From: Mesorhizobium kowhaii
GTDB taxonomy: Bacteria > Pseudomonadota > Alphaproteobacteria > Rhizobiales > Rhizobiaceae
Length of the DNA stretch: 64,000 bases
Assembly: GCF_003253745.1 (NCBI RefSeq)
Contig: NZ_MZXV01000062.1
Location: 1-64,000 of the forward strand
Direction: 5' to 3'
The notes under the pieces were generated by a model. The model worked only from the letters and a program-made list of their open reading frames with translations. It was not told the DNA's origin and searched no databases. Made by a program: the position numbers and the translations under genes. Below are positions 45,182-53,602 of the stretch, piece by piece (within the stretch, counting starts at the first letter, position 1; each line of letters begins with the position of its first letter).

Positions 45182-45943
45182 TTAATAGGCGAATGACGCT
45201 GACATCACCGGCAGCCATAGGTCGATGGTGGTGCCGCGACGAGGCGCGCTGGCGACCGACAGCCCGCCACCTTGGCGTTCCATGATTTGCCTGACGGTCG
45301 CCAGGCCGAGGCCCGTTCCATTTGTCTTGGTCGAGAAATGAGGCTCCCCGGCCATTTTCAGGGTCGCCTCATCCATGCCGATGCCACAGTCTGAAATTGT
45401 TACGCGGATCATCGAGCCGCTTGCGTACGTTCGACTGGGGGATGGGCGATCCTGCGCAGCAGCGATCGTCACACGTCCCCCAGCCGGCATCGCGTCACGG
45501 GCGTTCAAAACGAGGTTGAGCAAGGCCCGCTCGATCAGCTGCTGGTCGATGAAGGCCTTGGGGAGATCCTCAGCGATGTCGAGGTCAAGACGAATATGCG
45601 TCGACAACAAGCTTGCAAGCGGCGCCTCGAGTCGTTCCAGAAGCCGACCGACATCGACCGCCGCAAGCTTGACCGGTCGGGGGCTCGCAAAGTCGAGCAG
45701 TTGCCGTGCCAGCGTTTTGGCGCGAAAAGCACAGTAAATCGCGCCGTCAATCTTTTTCAGTTGCCGCGCCGTTCCTGCCCCGCGACCTTGCATCTCCTCC
45801 AGGACGGACACGATCGGCGTCAGCAATATGTTGAAATCATGAACAATGGAGGCAAGCAACACGCGCGGATCAGGAACTGCTGGCTGGGCTATATTGTCGT
45901 CAGTGGCGCGCTGCCCGGACGTCATGTTGAGATTGTCGGCCAT
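45182..45943 (-). CDS. Histidine kinase without a sensor domain
   Basis: A 253-residue kinase made of a dimerisation/phosphoacceptor region and a HATPase domain only. The H-box is LLASIVHDFNILLTPIVSVLEE (His about 36), the N-box RALLNLVLNARDAMPAGG, and the G boxes SDCGIGMDEAT and TGLGLATVRQIMERQGG. The HDFN type is common in rhizobial hybrid and PAS kinases. With no input domain or adjacent receiver it must get its signal through another protein, or be a truncated kinase. The start is preceded by a short GGAG-like stretch. A small gene follows it in the same operon. Confidence 0.87.
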   Translation of the reverse strand: MADNLNMTSGQRATDDNIAQPAVPDPRVLLASIVHDFNILLTPIVSVLEEMQGRGAGTARQLKKIDGAIYCAFRAKTLARQLLDFASPRPVKLAAVDVGRLLERLEAPLASLLSTHIRLDLDIAEDLPKAFIDQQLIERALLNLVLNARDAMPAGGRVTIAAAQDRPSPSRTYASGSMIRVTISDCGIGMDEATLKMAGEPHFSTKTNGTGLGLATVRQIMERQGGGLSVASAPRRGTTIDLWLPVMSASFAY

Positions 45944-46346
45944 GACTTCTCTCCATCGAGAGTGGAAATTGTTTCCGTGAGTTGCATTTGATCACGTCTC
46001 AAGATTCAGGGCTTGTACGCAGCATCTGATCTTTTGACGTTTCTCGCGGGATCTTTCCGGCCTCTCGGCAAGTTCGGCGATGCTCCAAATGTATCGACGT
46101 CGCAATCGATACCCTGACGTGGCCGGCCACCCTTCGGCAAAGCATGCCCGACCGATGCCTTGGCGCGATGACATCGCTGTTCGGAGCATGGACATGCAGC
46201 CGACGCAATGCCGATACAATCAATTCAGGCTGGCACCGGTAAGCTCTCGGCAGAACGATCGAGCGACTGAAAGCCCGGACAAACGATGTCCGGGCATCGA
46301 ACTGAATACGCGTCGCCGTCGAAATCAGCACGAATGGAGAGCATCT
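45944..46346. other. Divergent intergenic region
   Basis: About 400 bases between the kinase gene and the small exported-protein gene. Open frames on both strands lack ribosome binding sites. Nothing else was seen. Confidence 0.4.
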
Positions 46347-46652
46347 ATGAGAAGTATCGCGACGCTTGTTGTAATGAGCATTCTCACCACGCACGCAGCA
46401 GCGATTGAGCGGCACAACATATCGCAGATGTCATGTGGTGCGATTGATTCAGCCCTTAAGTTGGAGCAGCACTCCATTCTTCGACACCCCTCGTCAGGTG
46501 TAGAAAAATTAGCGCTTTACGACCTATATGTGCGTGATCGTCAGTCTTGCAGTGCCGATCAAACAGCTGTGCTGACGCAGGTGCCTGCGGAAGATGGCTC
46601 GTGCAACGTCTACCGATGCGCAACGGTCACCAAGACGTTTAAGCGCCTCTGA
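46347..46652 (+). CDS. Small exported hypothetical protein
   Basis: A 101-residue protein with a Sec signal peptide (MRSIATLVVMSILTTHAAA, cleavage after AAA). The mature part carries four cysteines (MSCGAID, RQSCSA, DGSCNVYRC) that could form two disulfides in the periplasm. GGAGAG lies before the ATG at 46347; a longer in-frame extension from 46080 would hide the signal. No family was recognised. Confidence 0.72.
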   Translation: MRSIATLVVMSILTTHAAAIERHNISQMSCGAIDSALKLEQHSILRHPSSGVEKLALYDLYVRDRQSCSADQTAVLTQVPAEDGSCNVYRCATVTKTFKRL

Positions 46653-47047
46653 CGAAGGGGGCGGAACCACCTGGGGACCCGCCACGGAGCCGGCCGCATC
46701 GCGAGACGGCAGCATTCCTCTCCTAGAGCGAAACCATGCGTGAAGCCTTTGGCCGGCTCGTCGGGAGCGTCTGCTGTTGCCTCAGGGTACCGGCCATCAC
46801 CTCCACCCTCTTGGCGTCATTGCGATAATTCCGAAGAGCGTCATCAATGCGGGGGCAGATGCCGCACGCGCGTTGATCAGCGACACGATCGGACTGGCGA
46901 CCGCGGCGATCCCCATAACTGCGGCGATCACGGTCGGCTTATAGCTGGCACTCGCCGCCCCGGCCGTGACCTCAACTGCAATCAACCGACCCGACCGCAG
47001 CGCTATGATAGCTCTTTCGCGCGTTAATCGGGATTGGTCCTACAAAC
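46653..47047. other. Intergenic region, possible remnant
   Basis: A minus-strand frame (46797-46985) reads like one or two hydrophobic helices (AASASYKPTVIAAVMGIAAV) but has no ribosome binding site and stops quickly; it may be decayed. Otherwise nothing was seen before the channel gene's stop at 47048. Confidence 0.35.
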
Positions 47048-48562
47048 TCAGAGCTTGAACAACTGTCTGATGCGCGCGCGCAGGGGCGGTATCGTCGCCG
47101 CCGCGTCCGCTCCGTCGCCCCGGCCGAGTCGCAGCTGCTCCGATGCGTTCCGCTTTGACAGAAGCAAAGCCAGCTCGTCGGCGATTGCAGGGCGATCTCG
47201 CATCAGCGGCGCCAGGCCCTCCTGCGTGACCTCATAAACGACCACGAAGGTGAGAGCCTTGACGCTGCCTAACTCACCGGCGTCAGTCAGAAGGCCGCCT
47301 TCGCCGAGGCAGTCACCCGGCGCAAGACGCTCCAGTTCCGTCTCGCGCGCGCCCTCGTGCCGTTTTACAGCCACGACGCCGCTGCGAACGATCATAAGCG
47401 ACTTCAGCACCTCGCCCTGCTCTGCGAGGGTCTCACCTTTTCGGAAGGTCCGGCGCGTCATTGTCGAGGCGAGCGCTTCCTTCTCATCCTCCGTCAGCGA
47501 GGCAAACAGGGGGATCGCGTCCAGAAGCCGCCGTGGCGTGGTGTGGAAGCCGAACGGCAGTTCGACCCCGTTCGGTTCCGGGGATGCCGGACCACCTGCT
47601 CCCAAGGGCGCAGCAAGAGTGAGTCCGGCCGCCTTTGCATGACGGAAGATCAGGTCGAAGACCTCGCTCTTTGCCTTGCCGGCAAGGGCTCTGTCTGCGA
47701 CCCTGAAAGCAAGCTCCAGTTCCACCGCGCCTCCGTCCAGCGACACTGTTTGTACACTCGGCTCGGGTTGCGCCAATATCGAATTGCTGCTCAGGAGAAC
47801 CGAGTGCATCACATCGGCCATCGTCGACGGCGCTGTGGTCGGCCGAAAACGGACCGTGAGCGTCACGCCATGGCTCCGCTCGGGACTGCTGAGATTGGTC
47901 AGCCTTGCTTTTGCAAGGTCGCTGTTGGGGACAACCACTAGATCGTTTGTACCTGTCAGAAGATGGGTGGCCCGCCAATTCGTCTCGACCACCTTGCCTT
48001 CGAAGCCGTTGCTCAGCACCAGCCAGTCGCCGATTCCGTAGGGCTTGGCGAAGTTGAGCGCGACACCCGAGAAGACGTCGCCCAGAGTGCTCTGCAAGGC
48101 AAGGCCAAGCACAATGGCGACCGCGCCTGACGTGGCTATCAGCGTGCCGACCGGGACGTTGAAGACATAGGCGATGATCGACAGGACTGCTGCCACGTAG
48201 ATGACGCCGACAACAAGTTCCTGAAGAAGCCGACCCTCTCGCGGCTGCCGTTCGAAGATCAGAAAAACCCGAACAATGCTGATCAGGGACCATGCGGCGT
48301 TGATCCACCAGATCACCTTGACGATGCCTATGAAGACGCGCCGCACGCTTGAGATGTTGGCCGGATCGACCTCGTACGGAATGATCCCGTGATACAGCAG
48401 CAGCACCGTGAGCGCCAAAAAGAATGCCAGCTGACCGATCAGACGCAGCGTCGGGCGGCTGCGGAGCAGAATGCGCGTGACCAGCGCGCCAAGCGTGGCG
48501 AGCACGCCGGTCTGGACGATGGGATCGGCGATGATTTCGGAAAGAGGTGCGTAGGTGATCAT
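47048..48562 (-). CDS. Mechanosensitive channel (MscS) with cyclic nucleotide-binding domain
   Basis: A 504-residue inner-membrane channel. Four or so transmembrane helices occupy residues 10-170; the pore helix is in GTLIATSGAVAIVLGLALQS and STLGDVFSGVALN, followed by the MscS beta domain (YGIGDWLVL, VVVPNSDLAKARLTNLS). Residues 355-480 form a cNMP-binding domain (FRKGETLAEQGEVLKSLMIV, LAPGDCLGEGGLLTDA). Such channels, known from bacteria as bCNG-type, respond weakly to tension and may be ligand-gated. The ATG at 48562 lies at the point where an upstream broken ABC permease sequence ends, and the open frame continues upstream through it. Confidence 0.88.
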   Translation of the reverse strand: MITYAPLSEIIADPIVQTGVLATLGALVTRILLRSRPTLRLIGQLAFFLALTVLLLYHGIIPYEVDPANISSVRRVFIGIVKVIWWINAAWSLISIVRVFLIFERQPREGRLLQELVVGVIYVAAVLSIIAYVFNVPVGTLIATSGAVAIVLGLALQSTLGDVFSGVALNFAKPYGIGDWLVLSNGFEGKVVETNWRATHLLTGTNDLVVVPNSDLAKARLTNLSSPERSHGVTLTVRFRPTTAPSTMADVMHSVLLSSNSILAQPEPSVQTVSLDGGAVELELAFRVADRALAGKAKSEVFDLIFRHAKAAGLTLAAPLGAGGPASPEPNGVELPFGFHTTPRRLLDAIPLFASLTEDEKEALASTMTRRTFRKGETLAEQGEVLKSLMIVRSGVVAVKRHEGARETELERLAPGDCLGEGGLLTDAGELGSVKALTFVVVYEVTQEGLAPLMRDRPAIADELALLLSKRNASEQLRLGRGDGADAAATIPPLRARIRQLFKL

Positions 48563-49022
48563 GGGATTGGGAGCCAAATATTGTTCAACGATAAGAGGAC
48601 CCGGTGTGAAAGCCCCGCTGTGCGGGACTTGCCGCGAGATCGGCGGTGGCGGACGAGACTGCCGCCGCAATTGAGTTGGAAGTTGTGTTGCGGGCTGCGA
48701 AGAACTGCTTGTTGAAGAAGACGGTGACGTGCGGCTGCCGCCCGCGCATGATGTCGCGCTCGAGATTTTCAGGAATGTAGACTGCGGCGATGGCCTTGCC
48801 GGAACGCACCGCAGTCTCGGCCCCACAGAGATCGCAGGAGCGCATCGTCGCCTTGACTCCGGGTGCCGAATGGATCGCGTCAACGAAGCTGCCGGACGCT
48901 TTCGATCCATCCCAATCCACCACCTCTACGGGAAGGTCGCGGACGATTGCCCTTCTGAATATGGCGCGCAAAGCCGACGGCAGCTTTGCGGGTCCTCCTG
49001 CCGCGGCCACGACCGACTTCAT
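48563..49022 (-). pseudogene. Truncated, frameshifted copy of the ABC-2 permease N-terminus
   Basis: The minus strand encodes RAIVRDLPVEVVDWDGSK, AVYIPENLERDI and VTVFFNKQFFAARN, matching the first extracytoplasmic region of the permease at 50006 (AVIRDLRVDVVDQDRTK, TVYIPENLERDI, VVIFFNKQFF). Near 48625 the frame shifts: the continuation FTPGPLIVEQYLAPNP, equal to FKLGPLVVEQYVLTNP of the permease, lies in the frame of the MscS gene and runs straight into its ATG. The first 35 residues and everything after residue about 215 of the permease are missing. It is a duplication remnant abutting the MscS gene. Confidence 0.82.
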
Positions 49023-49038
49023 CCGACGACCTCAAGTC

Positions 49039-50016
49039 CTACGGTCGGGCGGTGAGCCAGACAGTCATGCCGGGCTCCAGTCCTTCGGCACTGCTGTTTG
49101 GATCAAGGCGGAGACGGAAGGAATTGAGATCATGGTCGCCGACGGCACGGGCCGCGCGCCAGGTCGCGAACTCCCCCAATGGGCGCAGTTCCGTCACGCG
49201 AGCATCGATTTGGCGCCCGCCCTGCACAGTTAGCGCTACCGTTTTGCCGAGCGTCATTTCATGAAGATCGTCTTCACGCAGCGTGAAAGCGAACCAGGTC
49301 TGACCATCCGCTTCCATCGTCATCACCGGCTTTCCCGGGCCGATGACCTCGCCGGGCTCGGCAACGCGGATGCCTATTGCACCGTCCGTCGGGGCCGTCA
49401 GTCGGGTCTTGTCCGACTGGGCCTGCAGATCGGCGACTGTCGCCTCGGCCAACGTTACCTGGGCATCTGCCAGAGCACGCTCCTCGGCGGTGGGACCAGC
49501 ACTTGCCTCTGCAACCTGCGCCTGCTTGAGATCAAGGTCAGCTTTCGCCTTTGCAAGCGAGGCCGTGCTGTCGTCGAGCGTCTGTTTGCTGGCGAAGTCC
49601 TTGCCGGCAAGTGCCGATGCGCGATCAAACCGTTGCTGGGCGAGCAGAAGATTGGCTTGCGCCGTCTGGACGGCCTGGGTCGCAATTGCCACCTCTTCCG
49701 CCCGCAGGCCGGAATAGACCCGATCCCGCTCTGCCTTGGCGCTCGCCGCGGCGGCTTTGGCTTCACCAACGGCTGCTGTCAGTTCCGGGTTGTCAAGCAC
49801 AGCAAGAAGATCGCCCTTGTGGACATGCTGGCCTGGAATGACGGCTATCGTCGCCAGTCGCCCCGTCGTCTCGGGTGCGATGCGAATCTCGGTCTGCCGG
49901 ACCATGCCGGCGATCGGTGGCTTTGCCTGTTCTGCCGACGCTTGCCAGGCACTGCATAGTATCGCGCCTGCCGCAGCCAATGCGATTGCAAAACCATATC
50001 GCGGTCTAGCGAGCAT
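49039..50016 (-). CDS. HlyD-type membrane fusion protein (efflux adaptor)
   Basis: A 325-residue periplasmic adaptor with an N-terminal signal (YGFAIALAAAGAILCSAWQASA). A lipoyl half-motif (IAPETTGRLATIAVIPGQHVHKGDLLAVLDNPEL), a long helical hairpin (residues 80-190, AKAAAASAKAERDRVYSGL...) and the second lipoyl half with beta barrel (TRLTAPTDGAIGIRVAEPGEVIG) follow. The start at 50016 overlaps the permease stop by 11 bases and has GGAGGG upstream. It is the third gene of the adaptor-permease-adaptor operon and would connect the permease to an outer-membrane channel. Confidence 0.9.
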   Translation of the reverse strand: MLARPRYGFAIALAAAGAILCSAWQASAEQAKPPIAGMVRQTEIRIAPETTGRLATIAVIPGQHVHKGDLLAVLDNPELTAAVGEAKAAAASAKAERDRVYSGLRAEEVAIATQAVQTAQANLLLAQQRFDRASALAGKDFASKQTLDDSTASLAKAKADLDLKQAQVAEASAGPTAEERALADAQVTLAEATVADLQAQSDKTRLTAPTDGAIGIRVAEPGEVIGPGKPVMTMEADGQTWFAFTLREDDLHEMTLGKTVALTVQGGRQIDARVTELRPLGEFATWRAARAVGDHDLNSFRLRLDPNSSAEGLEPGMTVWLTARP

Positions 50017-52348
50017 CGGACACCCTCCAACCCGCGGCAATTCTGGCTGAGGCGACAGCAAGGACTGCATAAACGCCGGTCAGCACCCACAGCCCTATCC
50101 AGTCTTTCCAGACGTCCGTCAAAGTCGCTCCCATCTGGTTGACCCGCACCAGCCCATCGATCCCGAAGGTGCTTGGAAGGATAAGGCTGGCTGTGCGAAG
50201 CATCGCCGGGATCGCTTCCAGCGGCCATGCGACGCCGACCAGAAAGAAGATCGGAAGACTGATCGCAACGAACAGCAGAACCGCCGTTTCGCCCCGCTTG
50301 AACCAGTTGCCAACGAACTGGCCGAGCAGGCTGATCGAGAGGATGAAAGGGATGGCCAGGACGATCAGGTCGAGCACATGATCGGTTGCCGAAAAGCCGT
50401 AGACCCTCGGCAGCACGATGAGGAACAGCGCCAGACCCGGCAACGCAAGCAGCAGGTGCGCGAGGCTTTGACCTAACACCGCCGACAAGGTGCCACGACG
50501 GCGGCGAGCGCCGCGGCCGCCCTGCTCGTAGGCCACCCCGGCCACCGTAGCCGCCCCCATCAGCCGGGTCTGCTGCAGGATCAGCATAAAAGCGGCTGGA
50601 ACGACATAGCTGCCATAACCGCCGGTGGGATTGAACAGCGGCTGGTTCAAAATCTCCACAGGCGAGCTTTGCGCGAGAGCCGCGCGGTAGAGGCTTCCAT
50701 CCGGGCGGGCGCTGCGCGCCGCGAGATCCGCCGTGACCGCCCCCACGCCTTCCTGAATACCCTGCAGCGTCCGGTTGTAGAGCAGGAAATAAGCTGAATC
50801 GACATAGGCAGGCAGTCTGGCCTGATCGCCCTTCAGGATCTCGCGTTCGGTTCCCGCCGGAATACTCAGGATGCCGAACACTTCCCGGCGTGCGAGCGCG
50901 GCCTGCGCATCGGCCAACGTCGTCGGTCGAAGCACCACCTTGACCGCTTCGTCGGCATTGACCGCCTGGATGATCGCACGGCTGACATCGGAGGAATCGT
51001 CGTCCACGATGGCAATGGGGATGTCCTTGATAAGTTGGCCTAGATAGGGTTGCGGGTAGAACACACCGTAAACGATGGGCGCCACAACGATCAGACCGAA
51101 GGCCATGCGGTCGCGGATGATCCAGCCATATTCGTCGGTGAATGCTCGAACGATTCCGATCCTTCCTTCCGACCTGTCTTGTTCGGGGGCTTCGACCGGC
51201 TTTGGCCGCGGATGCCGAGCAACAGATCGCAACCTCAGCCAGGTCAGGCCGAAATAGATGACCGCCAATCCGCCCAGCATCATGAAAGGCTCGGCGGAAT
51301 CGCCTGCCGGTACGCCACGGGCCGCCTGGTCGAACAGGATCTGGATGTACCAGCGCAGCGGCAGCATTGCCCCCCAGGCACGGGAGAAGATGTTCATGGC
51401 CAACACCGGAAAACCGACGCCGGCGAAGCCGAACGCCGGCGAACAGATGATGCCGGTCAGGCTGAGACCAAAGGCAAGGTTCCTGACGAGAAGCTGCAGC
51501 AGCGCGCCCAACGACAAATAGGCAATGATCAGCAGGCAAGCGCCGGCGGCCACCAGCATAGGGTCGCCGCGGAAGGGTATCTCGAAAATGCCGTGAATGA
51601 TCCCGAGCCCGACAGCCATCATGACGAGGAAGATGACGAAATAAGGTGCCAGCTTGCCAACGAGCGCGATCAGCATGCTGTCGCCGGCCGTCGCCAGCCA
51701 TTCCCGCATGCTGCGCGACCCGAACTCGGAGCCGACCGCATAGCCGGCGGAGATTGCGATCACGATATGGAGCACCGTCGGCAGGATCGCTCGCAAAAGG
51801 AACTGCGCATAGTTCAGCGCAGGGTTGGTGAGAACGTATTGCTCGACGACAAGCGGACCCAGCTTGAAGGCGGCGGTGTGTGGTCCGGCCGGCAGGTCAG
51901 CGATGGCTGCCGACAGCGCCGCCTGCAGCGAACTCGAGGCGACGTTGCCAGGCGTGAAGAACTGCTTGTTGAAGAAGATCACGACCTGCGGCCGGCGCCC
52001 GCCTGCGATGTCGCGTTCGAGATTCTCGGGGATGTAGACCGTGGCAATGGCCTCGCCGGAGCGAACGGCATGCATGGCGCCGTTGAGATCGGAGGAACGT
52101 CTCGCCACGGTGACGCCCGGCGCAGCGCTGATCGCCTGCACAAAGGTCTCGGACGTCTTCGTCCTGTCCTGATCGACCACGTCGACCCGAAGATCACGGA
52201 TGACCGCATTGCTGAATGTGGCGGCAAGGATCGCAAAGGCAATCAACGGTATGAAGACGACGAGCAGCAGGGCAACCTTGTCGCGGCGAATCCAGGCCAC
52301 CTCGCGGACAGCGACATCGACAATGCCGAAACGACGCACACCCGGCAT
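50006..52348 (-). CDS. ABC-2 type permease, tandem-fused
   Basis: A 780-residue inner-membrane transporter made of two ABC-2 permease units in one chain. Unit 1 runs from the first helix (LLLVVFIPLIAFAILAATFS) over a large periplasmic domain to about residue 370, unit 2 from about residue 400 (GWIIRDRMAFGLIVVAPIVYGVF) to the end. Each has an N-terminal helix, an extracytoplasmic domain with YIPENLERDI or SIPAGTEREIL, and five C-terminal helices. No nucleotide-binding protein is encoded nearby. MPGVRRFGIVDVAVREVAWIRRDK at 52348 is the normal start; the stop of the upstream adaptor gene shares one base with it. It would export drugs or other small molecules together with the two adaptors. Confidence 0.88.
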   Translation of the reverse strand: MPGVRRFGIVDVAVREVAWIRRDKVALLLVVFIPLIAFAILAATFSNAVIRDLRVDVVDQDRTKTSETFVQAISAAPGVTVARRSSDLNGAMHAVRSGEAIATVYIPENLERDIAGGRRPQVVIFFNKQFFTPGNVASSSLQAALSAAIADLPAGPHTAAFKLGPLVVEQYVLTNPALNYAQFLLRAILPTVLHIVIAISAGYAVGSEFGSRSMREWLATAGDSMLIALVGKLAPYFVIFLVMMAVGLGIIHGIFEIPFRGDPMLVAAGACLLIIAYLSLGALLQLLVRNLAFGLSLTGIICSPAFGFAGVGFPVLAMNIFSRAWGAMLPLRWYIQILFDQAARGVPAGDSAEPFMMLGGLAVIYFGLTWLRLRSVARHPRPKPVEAPEQDRSEGRIGIVRAFTDEYGWIIRDRMAFGLIVVAPIVYGVFYPQPYLGQLIKDIPIAIVDDDSSDVSRAIIQAVNADEAVKVVLRPTTLADAQAALARREVFGILSIPAGTEREILKGDQARLPAYVDSAYFLLYNRTLQGIQEGVGAVTADLAARSARPDGSLYRAALAQSSPVEILNQPLFNPTGGYGSYVVPAAFMLILQQTRLMGAATVAGVAYEQGGRGARRRRGTLSAVLGQSLAHLLLALPGLALFLIVLPRVYGFSATDHVLDLIVLAIPFILSISLLGQFVGNWFKRGETAVLLFVAISLPIFFLVGVAWPLEAIPAMLRTASLILPSTFGIDGLVRVNQMGATLTDVWKDWIGLWVLTGVYAVLAVASARIAAGWRVSDAR

Positions 52349-53523
52349 CAGTGCGCCCCCTTCCAATCGGCGTAAGCACTCATGCCGGGCCTGAGGTCGG
52401 GGAGCTTTTCGACCGGATAGGCCCTGACCTCGAAGGTCCTGAGATCGAAGTCGCCGGTCGCGCGCGTTGCGCGCCATCCGGCATACTCGCCACGCGTGGC
52501 AATGGTCCGCACCTCCACAGTTGCCGGCATGTCACCGAGTGCAGGGATCCTAACCGTGAACCGGTCTCCCACCTTCAGATCCTTGATCAGGTCCTCGCGG
52601 AGATCGAAGCCCACCCAAACATCGCTGAGGTCCACCAGCGAGAGCAACGGCACTCCGGGCGAGACATATTCGCCAAGCTCCGCGCCGACCTGATAGACCT
52701 GCCCGGCAATCGGTGCTTTGACGGTCATCTCGTCGACCTGCGCTTGCAGGGTTGCAATCGCCGCCTCGGCCTTGGCGACCGCAGCTTGCGCCACGCCGTG
52801 CTCCTCGGCGGTATAGCCAGCGACAGCCTCCTGATAGGCGAGCTTTGCTTGCTCCAAGGTTCGCGTCGCCACGTCGAGCGACGCGGTCGCCTCGTCGAGC
52901 TTGGCGACCGGCTCGAAGCCGCCCTGGGTGACCTGCTTGACCCGGTCGTAAGTCTGCTGGGCAAGCGTCAGATTGGCCTGTGCTGACGCGACCGCAGCCT
53001 TGCGTTCCGCAACCACCTCGGCGCGCGTGCCGACCTTGATGCGCGTGAAGTCCGCCAGAGCGACGACCTTTGCTGCCTCCGCCTCGCTGAGCTTCATCAA
53101 CAGCTCCGGATTGTCGATCGCCACCAGCAATTGCCCGGCTGTGATATTGTCGCCTCGCGAAACCGGTCGCTGTCCGACCCTGCCATCGATGCGAGCCGCG
53201 ATATCGATGCGCGTGGCATCGGCTTCGCCTTGCACAAGCAGCGGCTGCGGCTGAACGAGATACCACAATGACAGACCGACGATCGCCAGCGCCGTGAGCG
53301 CAACGATGGCCGCCGCCATTTTCGAGGTTCTGGACGGCTCGGCGGCGGCGAGTTGGACTGGCTTGGACGCGTCAAGATCCGGTTGCAGCAATTCAGCTTG
53401 AGGGCTTCCAAGGCTTCGGTCCGGAGTTCCAAGACCGTCAAGACGCGCCACCGGCGCGCCGGTCCCGGGCGGCAATGACTCGCCACTCGAATCCGATGTC
53501 TTGCTTATCGGGTCACGCGACAT
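52348..53523 (-). CDS. HlyD-type membrane fusion protein (EmrA-like)
   Basis: A 391-residue adaptor. A cytoplasmic N-terminal segment of about 75 residues precedes the transmembrane helix (MAAAIVALTALAIVGLSLWYLV), then a lipoyl domain (DATRIDIAARIDGRVGQRPVSRGDNITAGQLLVAIDNPEL), helical hairpin and a second lipoyl/beta-barrel part (MTVKAPIAGQVYQVGAELGEYV). ATG at 53523 has AGGTG upstream; a TTG at 53544 would add seven residues. First gene of the export operon. It differs from the second adaptor by its membrane anchor and long cytoplasmic tail, so the two are not redundant copies. Confidence 0.9.
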   Translation of the reverse strand: MSRDPISKTSDSSGESLPPGTGAPVARLDGLGTPDRSLGSPQAELLQPDLDASKPVQLAAAEPSRTSKMAAAIVALTALAIVGLSLWYLVQPQPLLVQGEADATRIDIAARIDGRVGQRPVSRGDNITAGQLLVAIDNPELLMKLSEAEAAKVVALADFTRIKVGTRAEVVAERKAAVASAQANLTLAQQTYDRVKQVTQGGFEPVAKLDEATASLDVATRTLEQAKLAYQEAVAGYTAEEHGVAQAAVAKAEAAIATLQAQVDEMTVKAPIAGQVYQVGAELGEYVSPGVPLLSLVDLSDVWVGFDLREDLIKDLKVGDRFTVRIPALGDMPATVEVRTIATRGEYAGWRATRATGDFDLRTFEVRAYPVEKLPDLRPGMSAYADWKGAH

Positions 53524-53602
53524 GTCCGACACCTGGGTCTCCAATCGTTTGGTCTGGACAATGCCTGATGGCGATTGTCATCGGGTCGTTTCAACAGCAG
53601 GC

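Noticed and set aside
46797..46985. Possible small membrane protein on the minus strand
   Set aside because: Two hydrophobic stretches but no start signal, and no homology was recognised; kept as a possible remnant only.
51050..52375. Plus-strand frame of 441 codons antisense to the permease
   Set aside because: Shadow of the tandem ABC-2 permease; composition is dominated by His, Asp and Arg, as in complements of hydrophobic codons.
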